Source: Bacteroidales bacterium (lineage in GTDB: Bacteria > Bacteroidota > Bacteroidia > Bacteroidales > UBA932). From it: 64,000 nt of DNA. Shown here one piece after another: positions 16,679 through 25,893 of the stretch (its first letter is position 1; every line of letters begins with the position of its first letter). The stretch spans positions 22,469 to 86,468 of the forward strand of contig JAFYLU010000041.1 in assembly GCA_017550025.1 (NCBI GenBank). The letters are read 5' to 3'. A program made the translations under genes and the position numbers. The notes under the pieces are model-generated. The model searched no databases. It was not told the origin of the DNA and saw only the letters and a list, made by a program, of their open reading frames with translations.

Positions 16679-18312
16679 TATTCGTCAATTTCGCTTGTCA
16701 CCTGCTGCTTCACATCAGCGATGGTAATGATCTTAGGATTGCTGCCGCTTTCAGGCCATCTTATGCGGTCATACTCACCGTTGATATAAAGGTGAATATA
16801 CTGCTGTGTCCACTCCTGGTAGTATGATATGGTAAAGTCAATGTTATTTTTACCAGCACCGTCAGCGCTCAGAGGGAAGACGACGATACGGAACCACTGG
16901 TTCTGCTGGCAGCATCCAAGGTCTGCTTGAAGGTCATTTACAGCAGAGTCGTAGGCTTTTTCACCTGTCAAGTTGCTGCTTGTTACATTCTTATATATTC
17001 GGATCTGATAATTCTCCTTCGTTCCTGTAAAACCAGGCTTCCACTTCACATCTGTAGGAGCCACAATCTGGAAGAAACACTCAAATGCACCTTCTTCAAG
17101 ATTATTGGCATTATAATACATCTGAGGTTGCTTAGTGATCGTGTAGTTGGTAATCTCTCCAGGCTGGAGAGTCAGATACTCCCTTGGCACAAGAGGATTG
17201 TGATATGTAGGATATGCAAGCTCGTGTTCCTCATAATCCTTATACTCTTTATCTGTCTCTGACCACCATTGTTCTGCATCCCAGTCGGCTACTGTGTACT
17301 GCAGCTCGAGGTTGTCTCCGGCGATACTCAGGACTTCAAACTCGTAGATATGGTTGCGGACTACGTTGTAATGTGAGTCCTCCACCAACTTTCCGTTGCT
17401 GTAATTGCAGAACGAAATCGCATCTTCAAAACTCTTATTGACGCGATTTATATTGAACTCAAGACTGATCTTGTTACGCTCGCCTGGATAGTCCTTATTG
17501 TTGTACTCGGTCACATAGACGTATACGTTTCCTGTCTGCTCGTCCTTATAGAAAGGCAGATTGACAGCGGCATGACGATAGCCTCTGAAGCAGTTGTCCT
17601 GGTCGAGACCACGGGTGTCAGATACCTGCGACCAAGACGAAGGCAGCACGTATCCGGTCTGGTTGTAGTATTTGAGAGTCGCCGAATTGATCTTGGTGCC
17701 TTTTTTCTCTTCTGTATCAGAGAGTTTCACCTCAATCTTTGCAGCAGCACGAAGCAGCCAGATAGTTTCAAGATCAAGACTGCTCTTATTCAGAAGAGGA
17801 GTGACATTCGCCTCCTTGACTCCCCACATAGGGATTGCAGAATTCGCAGCTGAAGGGTCCAGCTGGGCCTGGCTGTATGAAATATATTCTTCTCCGCTCG
17901 AGTGATCACCACAGTTTGCAAGGACCATGAACCTGTAGTTCGGCTTGTCAGGATTTGTGTTGTAATGCTCCACAAACTCTGGAGGCAGCTGTCCGACAAA
18001 CTGGAACTCAGTGTGTTCTTCGTTTATCGGCCAGTATCCCAGATCCTGGAGGACTCCCACGCGGGTTCCATCCTCATCATATACCACCACTCTAAGCTCT
18101 TCAGGGATGATACGGTAGTCAAACGGCATACCGGTCTCAGAATCATAAGGATCTGACCACGCAGCCTTGGTCCTCTGTTGGTCGAGAGCAACGGTGAACA
18201 TGACTGCATGCGGCTGATCTGCCGGCATGACGCACTGGTCCGCATCGAATATGCACGATGCAGCCAGGATGCCAGCCAGAAGCAGCATAAGATATTTCAC
18301 CATTCCTCTCAC
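16678..18312 (-). CDS. Fimbrillin-family lipoprotein, minor subunit
   Basis: The 544-residue product has lipobox AASC (Cys20) and a fimbrillin-type body: FTVALDQQRTKAAWSD at the N-terminus, IWLLRAAAKIEVKLSDT in the middle (the aromatic/A-A-K-I/V core strand seen across the operon), and NVVRNHIYEFEVLSI, the N-H-x-Y motif. After this a second beta domain follows (about 350-544). It shares a one-base TAATG overlap with the next gene and lies 19 bases after the anchor gene. By analogy with FimC-E or Mfa3-5 it is probably an accessory shaft or tip component. Assignment to one of these is not possible from sequence reading. Confidence 0.75.
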   Translation of the reverse strand: MRGMVKYLMLLLAGILAASCIFDADQCVMPADQPHAVMFTVALDQQRTKAAWSDPYDSETGMPFDYRIIPEELRVVVYDEDGTRVGVLQDLGYWPINEEHTEFQFVGQLPPEFVEHYNTNPDKPNYRFMVLANCGDHSSGEEYISYSQAQLDPSAANSAIPMWGVKEANVTPLLNKSSLDLETIWLLRAAAKIEVKLSDTEEKKGTKINSATLKYYNQTGYVLPSSWSQVSDTRGLDQDNCFRGYRHAAVNLPFYKDEQTGNVYVYVTEYNNKDYPGERNKISLEFNINRVNKSFEDAISFCNYSNGKLVEDSHYNVVRNHIYEFEVLSIAGDNLELQYTVADWDAEQWWSETDKEYKDYEEHELAYPTYHNPLVPREYLTLQPGEITNYTITKQPQMYYNANNLEEGAFECFFQIVAPTDVKWKPGFTGTKENYQIRIYKNVTSSNLTGEKAYDSAVNDLQADLGCCQQNQWFRIVVFPLSADGAGKNNIDFTISYYQEWTQQYIHLYINGEYDRIRWPESGSNPKIITIADVKQQVTSEIDE

Positions 18313-18331
18313 TTGTATATGAATGTATATG

Positions 18332-19369
18332 TTAATTCAATTCAGAATTGTTCAGCACCACTCTCCAAGAGTTGATGTAGATGACTGAACTTACCCACTT
18401 TCCCTCGTCGAGGAAGAAGGTCATTGTGTATTCGTCCTGGCGGTCGAGGTATTCCTGATCGCCCATGCCCTGCCTGTAGTAGCCCTTGACAAGCAGTGCA
18501 TAATCCGCAACCGGAATACGGAACACATCCTCTCCGGTCTCGCGGTCCTTTATGTGCAGGACAGGCGAATCCCCTGCCCTCATGCGGCCGATCGTAAGCT
18601 CGGCAAGAGCTACGCTTACGGAGGTGACGGCCTTTACATCCATATCGTCGACATCGGCAGAGCCGGTGCTCTGGTGCCATGCAGAATAGGTTATCATCTC
18701 GTCGTCGAGAAGATTGTTGTCGCAGTCGTAAAGACCGTTGCTGTCGTTGATCTCGAAGATGAACTTGTCTGCATCCACATCGTGACCGGACATCTCGTGG
18801 AGGAGGATGCGGATCACATTGGTGTTCTTCTTCAGCGACATTGTTTCTGTAAATGTGCCTGGCAAGGCTTTCACTTCCAGAGACATTGTGCCGTGGTACA
18901 AAGGAAGGAGGTCTTCACTCACCCTTGCCTCACCGTTTTCATCATACTGCCTGTGCATCCTCACCTGCAGCTCCTCACGCTTTGTCACGCCGACCTTCGT
19001 ATCGGCCAGCATATCGAAGGATTCCTCGTTCATAAGTCCTCCCCACGCCATAAGCGTATATTTTCCAGGCTCAAGCTCGAGAGGAATCTCGAATTTACCT
19101 GATGAGAGGGCCTTCTTGTCAGTGGTGGCGATTTCCTCGACGAGAATGTCATTCTCATCGAAAACATAGAGTGCAATCGAATTTACCTCAGCCGCAAAGG
19201 CGTCAGCAAACTTAATGTTGTAGTCATATCTGAAACGTATGCGGTAATAGGTACCGCAGTCCCCTTCACCTTCGAAGATGAACCCATCCTGACACGAAGA
19301 AGCCGCCAGCGCCGCCGCCACCATTGACAAGGCCAGCACGATTCTTCTGAATATATGCACTCTGTTCAT
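18332..19369 (-). CDS. FimB/Mfa2-family fimbrial anchor lipoprotein
   Basis: The 345-residue product has lipobox ASSC (Cys26) and a start characteristic of FimB/Mfa2 proteins: GDCGTYYRIRFRYDYNIKFADAFAAEVNSIALYVFDEND. Family members sit in the outer membrane at the base of the fimbria, stop polymerisation and control length. The length (about 300-350) fits. It is the first gene after the terminator at 19430-19466 that follows the three major-subunit genes, an arrangement that would yield less anchor than shaft protein. No separate promoter motif was evident in the 108-base spacer. Confidence 0.88.
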   Translation of the reverse strand: MNRVHIFRRIVLALSMVAAALAASSCQDGFIFEGEGDCGTYYRIRFRYDYNIKFADAFAAEVNSIALYVFDENDILVEEIATTDKKALSSGKFEIPLELEPGKYTLMAWGGLMNEESFDMLADTKVGVTKREELQVRMHRQYDENGEARVSEDLLPLYHGTMSLEVKALPGTFTETMSLKKNTNVIRILLHEMSGHDVDADKFIFEINDSNGLYDCDNNLLDDEMITYSAWHQSTGSADVDDMDVKAVTSVSVALAELTIGRMRAGDSPVLHIKDRETGEDVFRIPVADYALLVKGYYRQGMGDQEYLDRQDEYTMTFFLDEGKWVSSVIYINSWRVVLNNSELN

Positions 19370-19397
19370 TTATAATTTGATTTCTTTGTATTTATAG

Positions 19398-19421
19398 ACG
19401 TCTCGACTAAGCTCGACATGA
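19398..19421. repeat. Palindromic element GTCTCGAC...GTCGAG-like (GACG TCTCGAC TAAGC TCGACATGAC)
   Basis: The segment between the anchor gene and the terminator has TCGAC/GCTCGA symmetry and ends in ATGAC. It resembles dispersed GTCATGTCGAG-type elements seen in many Bacteroidota genomes (from memory). No second full copy was noticed in this window. Confidence 0.3.
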
Positions 19422-19429
19422 CAAAAAGT

Positions 19430-19466
19430 AAAAGGGACCGTCTTGTGACCGCTGACGGCCCCTTTT
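19430..19466 (-). terminator. Intrinsic terminator between the major subunits and the anchor gene
   Basis: Arms AAAAGGGACCGTC (19430-19442) and GACGGCCCCTTTT (19454-19466) pair over 13 positions with one G-U wobble in the minus-strand RNA, loop 11 bases, followed by ACTTTTT. It lies 12 bases after the stop of the third subunit gene, inside an otherwise continuous operon. Partial read-through would set the ratio of shaft to anchor and tip proteins. Confidence 0.75.
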
Positions 19467-19477
19467 TATATGAGAGA

Positions 19478-21175
19478 TTACTGTTCGATATCCACGCCCT
19501 GGTGAACAATCTTCCAAGAAAGAACGTTGATTCTTGCAGCGACATAAGACTCCTGCTCGAGTTCTGGATACTCTGGAGTCACGATATTGCTGTTAGGGAT
19601 GAATACCGGTGTACCATAACCCTTGATTGAATTGACATTAATCTGGTATACATGGTTACGAACTACACCGTACTTTGCAGCAGCTGTTCCTAAGTGCTCA
19701 ATATCTATATAATAATATGTCTGGCCTGATTTATAGTATAGTGCAGGCTGAATATTATCAAGATATGCATTGATAGCTACAGAGTTAGGGTTATTTGCGT
19801 TTGAATCATGATCACCAAATGACACATAACCGTTTTCTGAACTATACTGATACCACTTCCTCATAAGTCCTTGAGTAGAAAGCTGGAAGCAGACCTCATA
19901 CGCTTCACCAACACCGACAATGTTTACACATTCAAGATCTTCAGGAGTTATATTCTTATATACACCAGTAGATTCTTCATAGAAGATAGTATAAGTCATA
20001 GTATTGGCAACTGCAGTCAAAAGGTCTTCTTCACCAATGAAATATTTACCATACCAACGAGCAAGTGGAAGTGCCTCATAATCACCTTCAGACTTTTCTT
20101 TCATGAGTTGTCCCTTGAGAATCACCTTAGTCCTTGGATCTGTAGTTCCTGAAACCTGATTGGTGTTTTCTGCACAATAAGCAGCCGAACCTACTTTAAA
20201 TCCATGATTTGTCTCATAGCTCTCAGGCTTTTCTGTATATTCCCACGCAAATGTATCATTCATTGCAGTTGACTGAGAAATTGCCCAATAACTACGGAAG
20301 TATGGAATATCATTCCATGTGAGTCCAAGGGTTGAGACATCCCATGAAGGATTGATATTCTTGAGAAGGTTAGATTCCTGATAATCGTTATATAGTTCCC
20401 AACCTACAATTTTGACATACACATCTTTACTATGTGCGCCCAGAGTACTTAGATAGTCAATAGGCTTCTGCACATTGTAGATATTATCAGTACCATTAAC
20501 CTTGCCTGCTGCATTAAGAACAACCTTTGCTGCAACTCTCTCGACGTAAATATCGACTGGGCTGTTTTCTGCATCAGCTGCTGTGGTCTTTATATTGTCT
20601 GTACTTATCGGAGCGACATCAATGATTTTATTTGTGCCATCCATGTATACAGCATTACTCATAACAAAGTCTCCTTTTTCATTGCGCAGAGAATTTGCAT
20701 ATATCTCATTATGAAGATCGGTAAGTGTATATGTCTTGTCATCAGGTGTCCAGTTAAGCACTGCAACAATCTGATTAGGGTACTGTCCCTTATAGTTCTT
20801 AAGCACAAGGACAGCGTTTGTCACATCAGAAATATTCTCTAACGCATTTTCTTTTGATGCTTCCAGACCAGTAAGTATCAGATGATTTGTCTCTCCGACC
20901 TGACCGGTACCGTCAGCTGTAACATTGAACGGGACATTATCTCTAAAGAAGAAGAAATGCGCAGATGTAATTTTACGCTCATCATCAGTACCATCCTCAT
21001 AACCGCCAGCAGGATCTCCATTTGAGCGAGTATCAAGATCAGCGGACATAAGATTGATAGAGATGAAAGACTCCTCAATCTCACCGTTCTGCACAGGAGC
21101 ATTGGTGTCGTCCATTTTTTCTGCACAAGCGGCAAATCCAAGGGCCGCAAGGGCAACAAATAAATATTTTTTCAT
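19478..21175 (-). CDS. Mfa1-family major fimbrial subunit, paralogue 3
   Basis: The 565-residue lipoprotein (FAAC, Cys17) is one of three tandem paralogues. It shares with them the N-terminal layout (GEIEESFISI, then DLDTRSN with Arg50 as presumed protease site), the core VYVERVAAKVVL-type strand, the KNYKGQYPNQIVAVLNW segment, VVRNHVYQINVNSIKGYGTPVF and the C-terminal strand ARINVLSWKIVHQGVDIEQ. In type V fimbriae the lipidated precursor crosses to the surface, an Arg-specific protease removes the N-terminal strand, and the C-terminal strand of the next subunit fills the groove. The gene lies 17 bases downstream of paralogue 2 and just before the terminator. Confidence 0.88.
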   Translation of the reverse strand: MKKYLFVALAALGFAACAEKMDDTNAPVQNGEIEESFISINLMSADLDTRSNGDPAGGYEDGTDDERKITSAHFFFFRDNVPFNVTADGTGQVGETNHLILTGLEASKENALENISDVTNAVLVLKNYKGQYPNQIVAVLNWTPDDKTYTLTDLHNEIYANSLRNEKGDFVMSNAVYMDGTNKIIDVAPISTDNIKTTAADAENSPVDIYVERVAAKVVLNAAGKVNGTDNIYNVQKPIDYLSTLGAHSKDVYVKIVGWELYNDYQESNLLKNINPSWDVSTLGLTWNDIPYFRSYWAISQSTAMNDTFAWEYTEKPESYETNHGFKVGSAAYCAENTNQVSGTTDPRTKVILKGQLMKEKSEGDYEALPLARWYGKYFIGEEDLLTAVANTMTYTIFYEESTGVYKNITPEDLECVNIVGVGEAYEVCFQLSTQGLMRKWYQYSSENGYVSFGDHDSNANNPNSVAINAYLDNIQPALYYKSGQTYYYIDIEHLGTAAAKYGVVRNHVYQINVNSIKGYGTPVFIPNSNIVTPEYPELEQESYVAARINVLSWKIVHQGVDIEQ

Positions 21176-21192
21176 TTTGTTCTGTTTTTTAA

Positions 21193-22794
21193 TTATTCTA
21201 CTGAATAATCATGCTTGACAACTTTCCATGAAAGGATGCGAACATCAGCCGCCACATATGAAGTACCTTCCTCAGGATGTTCTGGAGTGATAAAATTAGT
21301 TTCCGGATCAAATACCGGAGTACCGAATCCAGTTACATCGGTGACATTGACCTTATAGATGTGATTGCGGATGATTCCAAACTCAGATTCAGAATCTTTG
21401 GCGCCAAAATGTCTGATGTCGGTATAATAATATGTCTGACCATACTTGTAAAGAAGGGCTGGTTCGACAGCGGCAAGGTCCTTATTTACTTCGTCATCTG
21501 TAGCAGTCTGATACTCACCTGACTGACTGCGGATATACCAGTCTTTATTTTTACCGGCTTCAGAAAGCTGGAAAAACACTTCGTAAGTTTCAATCTCCAC
21601 ACCTGAAGGAGCTTCATCTGCCTCGACAGTCATAAGATCATCAGGTTCGATGCTCTTGTAAAGATCACTTTTCTTAAAGAAGAACTGACTTGCAAGAAGG
21701 CTTGCAACCTCCTTGCGTAGAGTATTCTCTCCTGCATAGTAATGTCCAAACCATCTTGCCACCTCCATGGAAGTGCCGTCTTCCTTCACAAGTCGAGCCT
21801 TGATGATGACTTTAGTACGAAAATCATTACGTGTGTTTTCTGCACAGTACGCAATACCATTGACCGGACTGAGACCGTCATTCTTCCAATCAAACTTGTT
21901 ATCTGGGAATTCTCCTGTCTTGGATGCTGCCCAATATGAACGGTATCTTAAAGGATCATTCCAGAGAAATCCCACCACATCGCTTCCCCACTGCTGTGGA
22001 TAGATATGCTTAAGGAGATATGACTGTTCGTAATCATTATATAGCTCCCACCCGAGGACTTTGACATACACAGGTATATTGGCTACGGTCGTATGAAGAT
22101 CAAATGTATTATCCCTTCCAGCCACATCACCAGTAGCTGTCAGCTCTACCTTTGCAGACACTCGTTCCACATAGATATTCACCGGATTTGTCTTAGCTTC
22201 AGCCTCCGACTTTCCAATATTGGTTTCAGTCAACACACTAGCCTTGATTATTTTGCCCTGCATGTCTGCATAAACAGAGTTGCTCATTACAAAATTACCA
22301 GTAGCATTGCGAAGATTTGAAAGATATTCAGTGAGATTCTGGAGCGTGTAGGAAGTCTGAGGAGCTGTCACATCCCAGTTCAGTACAGCAACAATGTGTG
22401 TCGGGTATTGCCCCTTATAGTTGTCAAATACGAGAACCTTATCCATTACATCTGATACATTCGGTCCCTCAAAAGGCTCATTGGTCTCATCGGGCTGTAA
22501 CCCTGTCGGATTTATTGTTACCGAGAGATAATTGTTGCCTTCCGCATTTACAGCAAACGCGGATCCGTCTGAGTTGAACAGGAAGAAATGTGCAGTATTG
22601 ACATAACGCTCTGCTTCTGTGCCATATTCATAGTCATCAGATGTACGAGTTCCCATATCATCAGACCTCAAGGTTACTGATATATATGACCTTTCCAGCT
22701 CCCCTTTCTGATCAGGGGAACTGGTGTCGGTCAACTTTTCAGCACATCCTGCAAGGCCGAATGCTGCAAGAGTTATGAATAAGTATCTTTTCAT
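21193..22794 (-). CDS. Mfa1-family major fimbrial subunit, paralogue 2
   Basis: The 533-residue lipoprotein (LAGC, Cys17) keeps the family pattern: GELERSYISVTLRSDDMGTRTSDD with Arg50 as presumed processing site, the DNYKGQYPTHIVAVLNWD segment, YVERVSAKVELTA, IIRNHIYKVNVTDVTGFGTPVFD and the terminal strand DVRILSWKVVKHDYSVE. It is the middle of the three tandem copies, clearly diverged from its neighbours (different insertions around residues 75-100 and 330-380). Whether all three form one fibre, or alternate, cannot be read from the sequence. Confidence 0.88.
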   Translation of the reverse strand: MKRYLFITLAAFGLAGCAEKLTDTSSPDQKGELERSYISVTLRSDDMGTRTSDDYEYGTEAERYVNTAHFFLFNSDGSAFAVNAEGNNYLSVTINPTGLQPDETNEPFEGPNVSDVMDKVLVFDNYKGQYPTHIVAVLNWDVTAPQTSYTLQNLTEYLSNLRNATGNFVMSNSVYADMQGKIIKASVLTETNIGKSEAEAKTNPVNIYVERVSAKVELTATGDVAGRDNTFDLHTTVANIPVYVKVLGWELYNDYEQSYLLKHIYPQQWGSDVVGFLWNDPLRYRSYWAASKTGEFPDNKFDWKNDGLSPVNGIAYCAENTRNDFRTKVIIKARLVKEDGTSMEVARWFGHYYAGENTLRKEVASLLASQFFFKKSDLYKSIEPDDLMTVEADEAPSGVEIETYEVFFQLSEAGKNKDWYIRSQSGEYQTATDDEVNKDLAAVEPALLYKYGQTYYYTDIRHFGAKDSESEFGIIRNHIYKVNVTDVTGFGTPVFDPETNFITPEHPEEGTSYVAADVRILSWKVVKHDYSVE

Positions 22795-22817
22795 CTATGA
22801 TGTTCAGGTAGATTCTG

Positions 22818-24395
22818 TTATTTGAGTTCGTAATTATGCTCAACAAGTCTCCATGAAAGGATGTTGACCTGGGCAGCAACATATGTTACGATATCAGTTG
22901 GCTTTTCGAGATTGATGAAGTCTGATGTTCCGTTGTATACAGGTGTACCGTATCCTGTGATGTCAGTAATGTGCACCTTGTAGATATGGTTACGTACTAC
23001 ACCGAACTCACCTGTCTTTTCAGGTGCACCAAGGTGCTTGATGTCTGTCCAGTAGTAAGTCATACCGTCGTTGTATACGAGAGCCGGCTGAACTGCAGCA
23101 AGAGCTGTGTTGAATGCAGCATCTTCAAGAGCTGAATAGTTTCCTCCTTCATACTTGTACCAGTTCTTTCCCTCGCCTGTTGTTGAAAGCTGGAAATAAA
23201 CCTCATATGCCTTTGCATCAGTCACAAGGCGGTCAACGCACTTGAGGTCCTCTGGCTTGATGCCTGTAAATGCAGAGCCGTCAGGAGATGAGTAGTATGT
23301 ATTCTTAAGAGTGTTTGCAACAACTGTAAGAAGGTCAGCCTCATCGATATAATCCTTACCATACCAGTTTACGACCTCTACCGGCTTGTTGTCAGCGTCT
23401 ACGAGCTGTGCCTTAACCACAACCTTTGTACGAACGTCAGCTTCCTCTGTCCATGTGCGTGTGTTCTCGCCGCAGTACACATAACCGTCAATCGGAGTGT
23501 TTTTTTCAGTGTTCCATGCAAATGTGTTGTTCTCGAAATCCTTGCCGAGAGACTGTGCCCAGTATGAACGGTGCCAGTCAGAATCGTTCCAGTTGAAGCC
23601 GAGATCTGTCCATTTAGTAGGGTCGATTCTCTTGATGAGCCATGACTCCTGATAGTCATTGTAAAGCTCAAAGCCCTTGATCTGTGCATAGATAGGCTTT
23701 CCTTCGATTTCCTTCTCTATGGCGAACTTTCCATTATTTTTTGCTGTGAACACCACCTTTGCAGCGACGCGCTCTACATGGATTGTCACAGGATTTGCAA
23801 GAGCATCTTCTTTAGTCTTTCCGATGTTTGCAAGTGTAAGGTCGAAAGCGTCGATCTTCTGGTTTGCCTTGTCAGCATACACAGCGTTGCTCATTACATA
23901 ACCGTCTGTATCGTTTCCGAGTTCAGATACCTTAGCCCTGAGGTTTTCAAGAGTGTAAGAGTTGTTTTCAGGAGTCCAGTTGATCACAGCGAGGAGCTGG
24001 TCAGGATACTCGCCCTTATAGTTCTGGAGGACGAGGACTGCATTCTTGACATCAGATATGTTGTTCATATCTGACTGGGTACCTTGCAGATCCACCTCAA
24101 GGTAGTTTCTTGTACCTGCATTTGTGGAAGTGGTTCCGTCAAAAGCTACAGGGAAGGCAGCGCCATCCTTGAAGAAGAATACATAAGCAGACTTCACTGC
24201 ACGCTCTTCATCTCGTCCGAGTTCATACACGCCATCCGGATTAGTGCCGGCCTTTGTGTTCATGTCGTCAGCTGCAAATGAAATTGCGACATAAGACTCT
24301 TCCAACTCACCATTCTGATGGTTGTTTTCAAGTCCCTTGTCTGCGCAGGCAGCAGCAGTCAATCCTGCGGCCGCAAGCAAAAGATACTTTTTCAT
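22818..24395 (-). CDS. Mfa1-family major fimbrial subunit, paralogue 1
   Basis: The 525-residue lipoprotein (AAAC, Cys17) is the first subunit gene after the DUF3868 gene. It shows QNYKGEYPDQLLAVINWTP, HVERVAAKVVFTA, VVRNHIYKVHITDITGYGTPVYN and the terminal strand QVNILSWRLVEHNYELK. At the position of the presumed Arg cleavage site it has Lys (DDMNTKAG, Lys48), so it may be matured by another protease specificity or remain unprocessed. Being promoter-proximal among the subunits it may be the most abundant. Confidence 0.88.
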   Translation of the reverse strand: MKKYLLLAAAGLTAAACADKGLENNHQNGELEESYVAISFAADDMNTKAGTNPDGVYELGRDEERAVKSAYVFFFKDGAAFPVAFDGTTSTNAGTRNYLEVDLQGTQSDMNNISDVKNAVLVLQNYKGEYPDQLLAVINWTPENNSYTLENLRAKVSELGNDTDGYVMSNAVYADKANQKIDAFDLTLANIGKTKEDALANPVTIHVERVAAKVVFTAKNNGKFAIEKEIEGKPIYAQIKGFELYNDYQESWLIKRIDPTKWTDLGFNWNDSDWHRSYWAQSLGKDFENNTFAWNTEKNTPIDGYVYCGENTRTWTEEADVRTKVVVKAQLVDADNKPVEVVNWYGKDYIDEADLLTVVANTLKNTYYSSPDGSAFTGIKPEDLKCVDRLVTDAKAYEVYFQLSTTGEGKNWYKYEGGNYSALEDAAFNTALAAVQPALVYNDGMTYYWTDIKHLGAPEKTGEFGVVRNHIYKVHITDITGYGTPVYNGTSDFINLEKPTDIVTYVAAQVNILSWRLVEHNYELK

Positions 24396-24433
24396 AACAG
24401 TGTTGATTAATTGATTTGTTAATATTATTTAAT

Positions 24434-25882
24434 TTAATTGTCTGTTGTCATCTTATAGAGGAATCTGTTCTTTGCAATTTCCTGCAGAGCTGTCTCTGCC
24501 TGACGGATTCCCTGCTTTAACGCCTGCTTCAGGTATGGCCTTGCAGCGTCGTAATCGTCCATATATACTTCAAGAGCTCCTCTTGCATATGTTGCTTCCG
24601 GAAGTTCTCTGGCCTTTTCAAGATAACGCAATGCCCTTCTGTAGTCTTTCCGCAGGATAGCGGAATTGGCTGCATTGAGGTTCGCTACAGGATCTTCAGG
24701 GTACATTCGTACAGCGGTTTCAAAAAGCTCGTTGAATTCTTCGCTTCCGGACTCGTATGTCTGCGCAAGTATATAGAACTCTTCGAGAGAGAGCTTCTGC
24801 GGCGAGACCTTGTAGATCCTTTCTATTTCGTCCGGAGTCACATATGACCTGATCGTGTATTCGATCCTGTAGTCCGAATGGCGGAGGGTCGGATAGCAGT
24901 AGTCGAGAAGATGTCTGTAGTCATCTTTGTATCTGCTCTTGATTATCCATTCCTTTGTGTCAGGGTCGCGGTCCGAGCGGATGGCTTCGAGGATGAGGTC
25001 CTTGTTTGGAAGTGACGAGGCCATTACATATTCTTCGAGTCCGGCCCAGTCTTCCGGTTCAAATGAAGTAGTGATGATGCCGTCGGCGAAATGATACAGA
25101 TTCTGGATATAGTCCTTGAGGGATGCAGTTCGTCCCTTTGCAAGTCGCCTGTTGTTTTCGTACGGGCTTTCAGGCGATGCGAAACCCTTGATAGACACTG
25201 ACCTGATGATGATGTCATCGTCTTTCTTTACCGAATCGATGGTGCCGGTGATCTTCGCAAGCTCGACCTTGTTGTTGCGGTAGTCCGGCTGGATGTTCAT
25301 GCGGCTCACAGGGAAGTCGATATATGCTGTTCCGCTGATCTCGCGTGTCTTCTGCACTTCATGTTCCGGCCTGATGTATATGAGTTCAGGATAGAAAGGA
25401 GCCAAAGGGAATCTTTCTACAAGTTCAGACGAACTTACCATGGCAGAATTGCCGCAGCAGCCGAAGTCTGTGCGGATGACAGTGAGCGAGCATCCGTCCA
25501 TCCAGTTCATGAAATGAGCAGATGTGGAATAATTGATGACCGCATCACGGATATCTGACGGGGTATATGTCTCATCTTTCTTGTCAGTAGGCTTGATGTC
25601 ATTATTACGCTGATAGAAGATCCTTCTGTTTCGGCCGTAGACACCGATAGATTTGAGCTTGAGAGTATCCGGTCCGTTGGTTATGCATGGGGTAAGCACC
25701 ACTACCTGCGTACCTTTGACATTCACATCAGTGAGGTCGATGTCCATGTCTACATTGATATATCCGTCGCGGACCTCAAGAGTAAGGTCTGTTACCTCGA
25801 AGTCTTCGATCTTCTGTGCCTGACCATAAAATATATTGGACAGGACTGCCACTGCAGATAATATGATATGTCTGTACTTCAT
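24434..25882 (-). CDS. DUF3868-type protein of the fimbrial operon, with OmpA-like and TPR regions
   Basis: The 482-residue product has a signal peptide (cleavage near GQAQ). The first half matches the DUF3868 layout (FEVTDLTLEVRDGYINVDMDIDL, with a CITNG..YGRNRR segment). The middle part (IIIRSVSIKGFASPESPYENNRRLAKGRTASLKDYI) resembles an OmpA C-terminal peptidoglycan-binding motif, although divergent. The last 110 residues form TPR-like helices (EEFYILAQTYESGSEEFNELFETAVRMYPEDP... AARPYLKQALKQG). In Bacteroidales such genes stand at the head of fimbrial operons beside DUF3575; they may assist fimbrial assembly or anchoring to the cell wall. The role is inferred from recurring context. Confidence 0.8.
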   Translation of the reverse strand: MKYRHIILSAVAVLSNIFYGQAQKIEDFEVTDLTLEVRDGYINVDMDIDLTDVNVKGTQVVVLTPCITNGPDTLKLKSIGVYGRNRRIFYQRNNDIKPTDKKDETYTPSDIRDAVINYSTSAHFMNWMDGCSLTVIRTDFGCCGNSAMVSSSELVERFPLAPFYPELIYIRPEHEVQKTREISGTAYIDFPVSRMNIQPDYRNNKVELAKITGTIDSVKKDDDIIIRSVSIKGFASPESPYENNRRLAKGRTASLKDYIQNLYHFADGIITTSFEPEDWAGLEEYVMASSLPNKDLILEAIRSDRDPDTKEWIIKSRYKDDYRHLLDYCYPTLRHSDYRIEYTIRSYVTPDEIERIYKVSPQKLSLEEFYILAQTYESGSEEFNELFETAVRMYPEDPVANLNAANSAILRKDYRRALRYLEKARELPEATYARGALEVYMDDYDAARPYLKQALKQGIRQAETALQEIAKNRFLYKMTTDN

Positions 25883-25893
25883 CTTTCAGCTGT

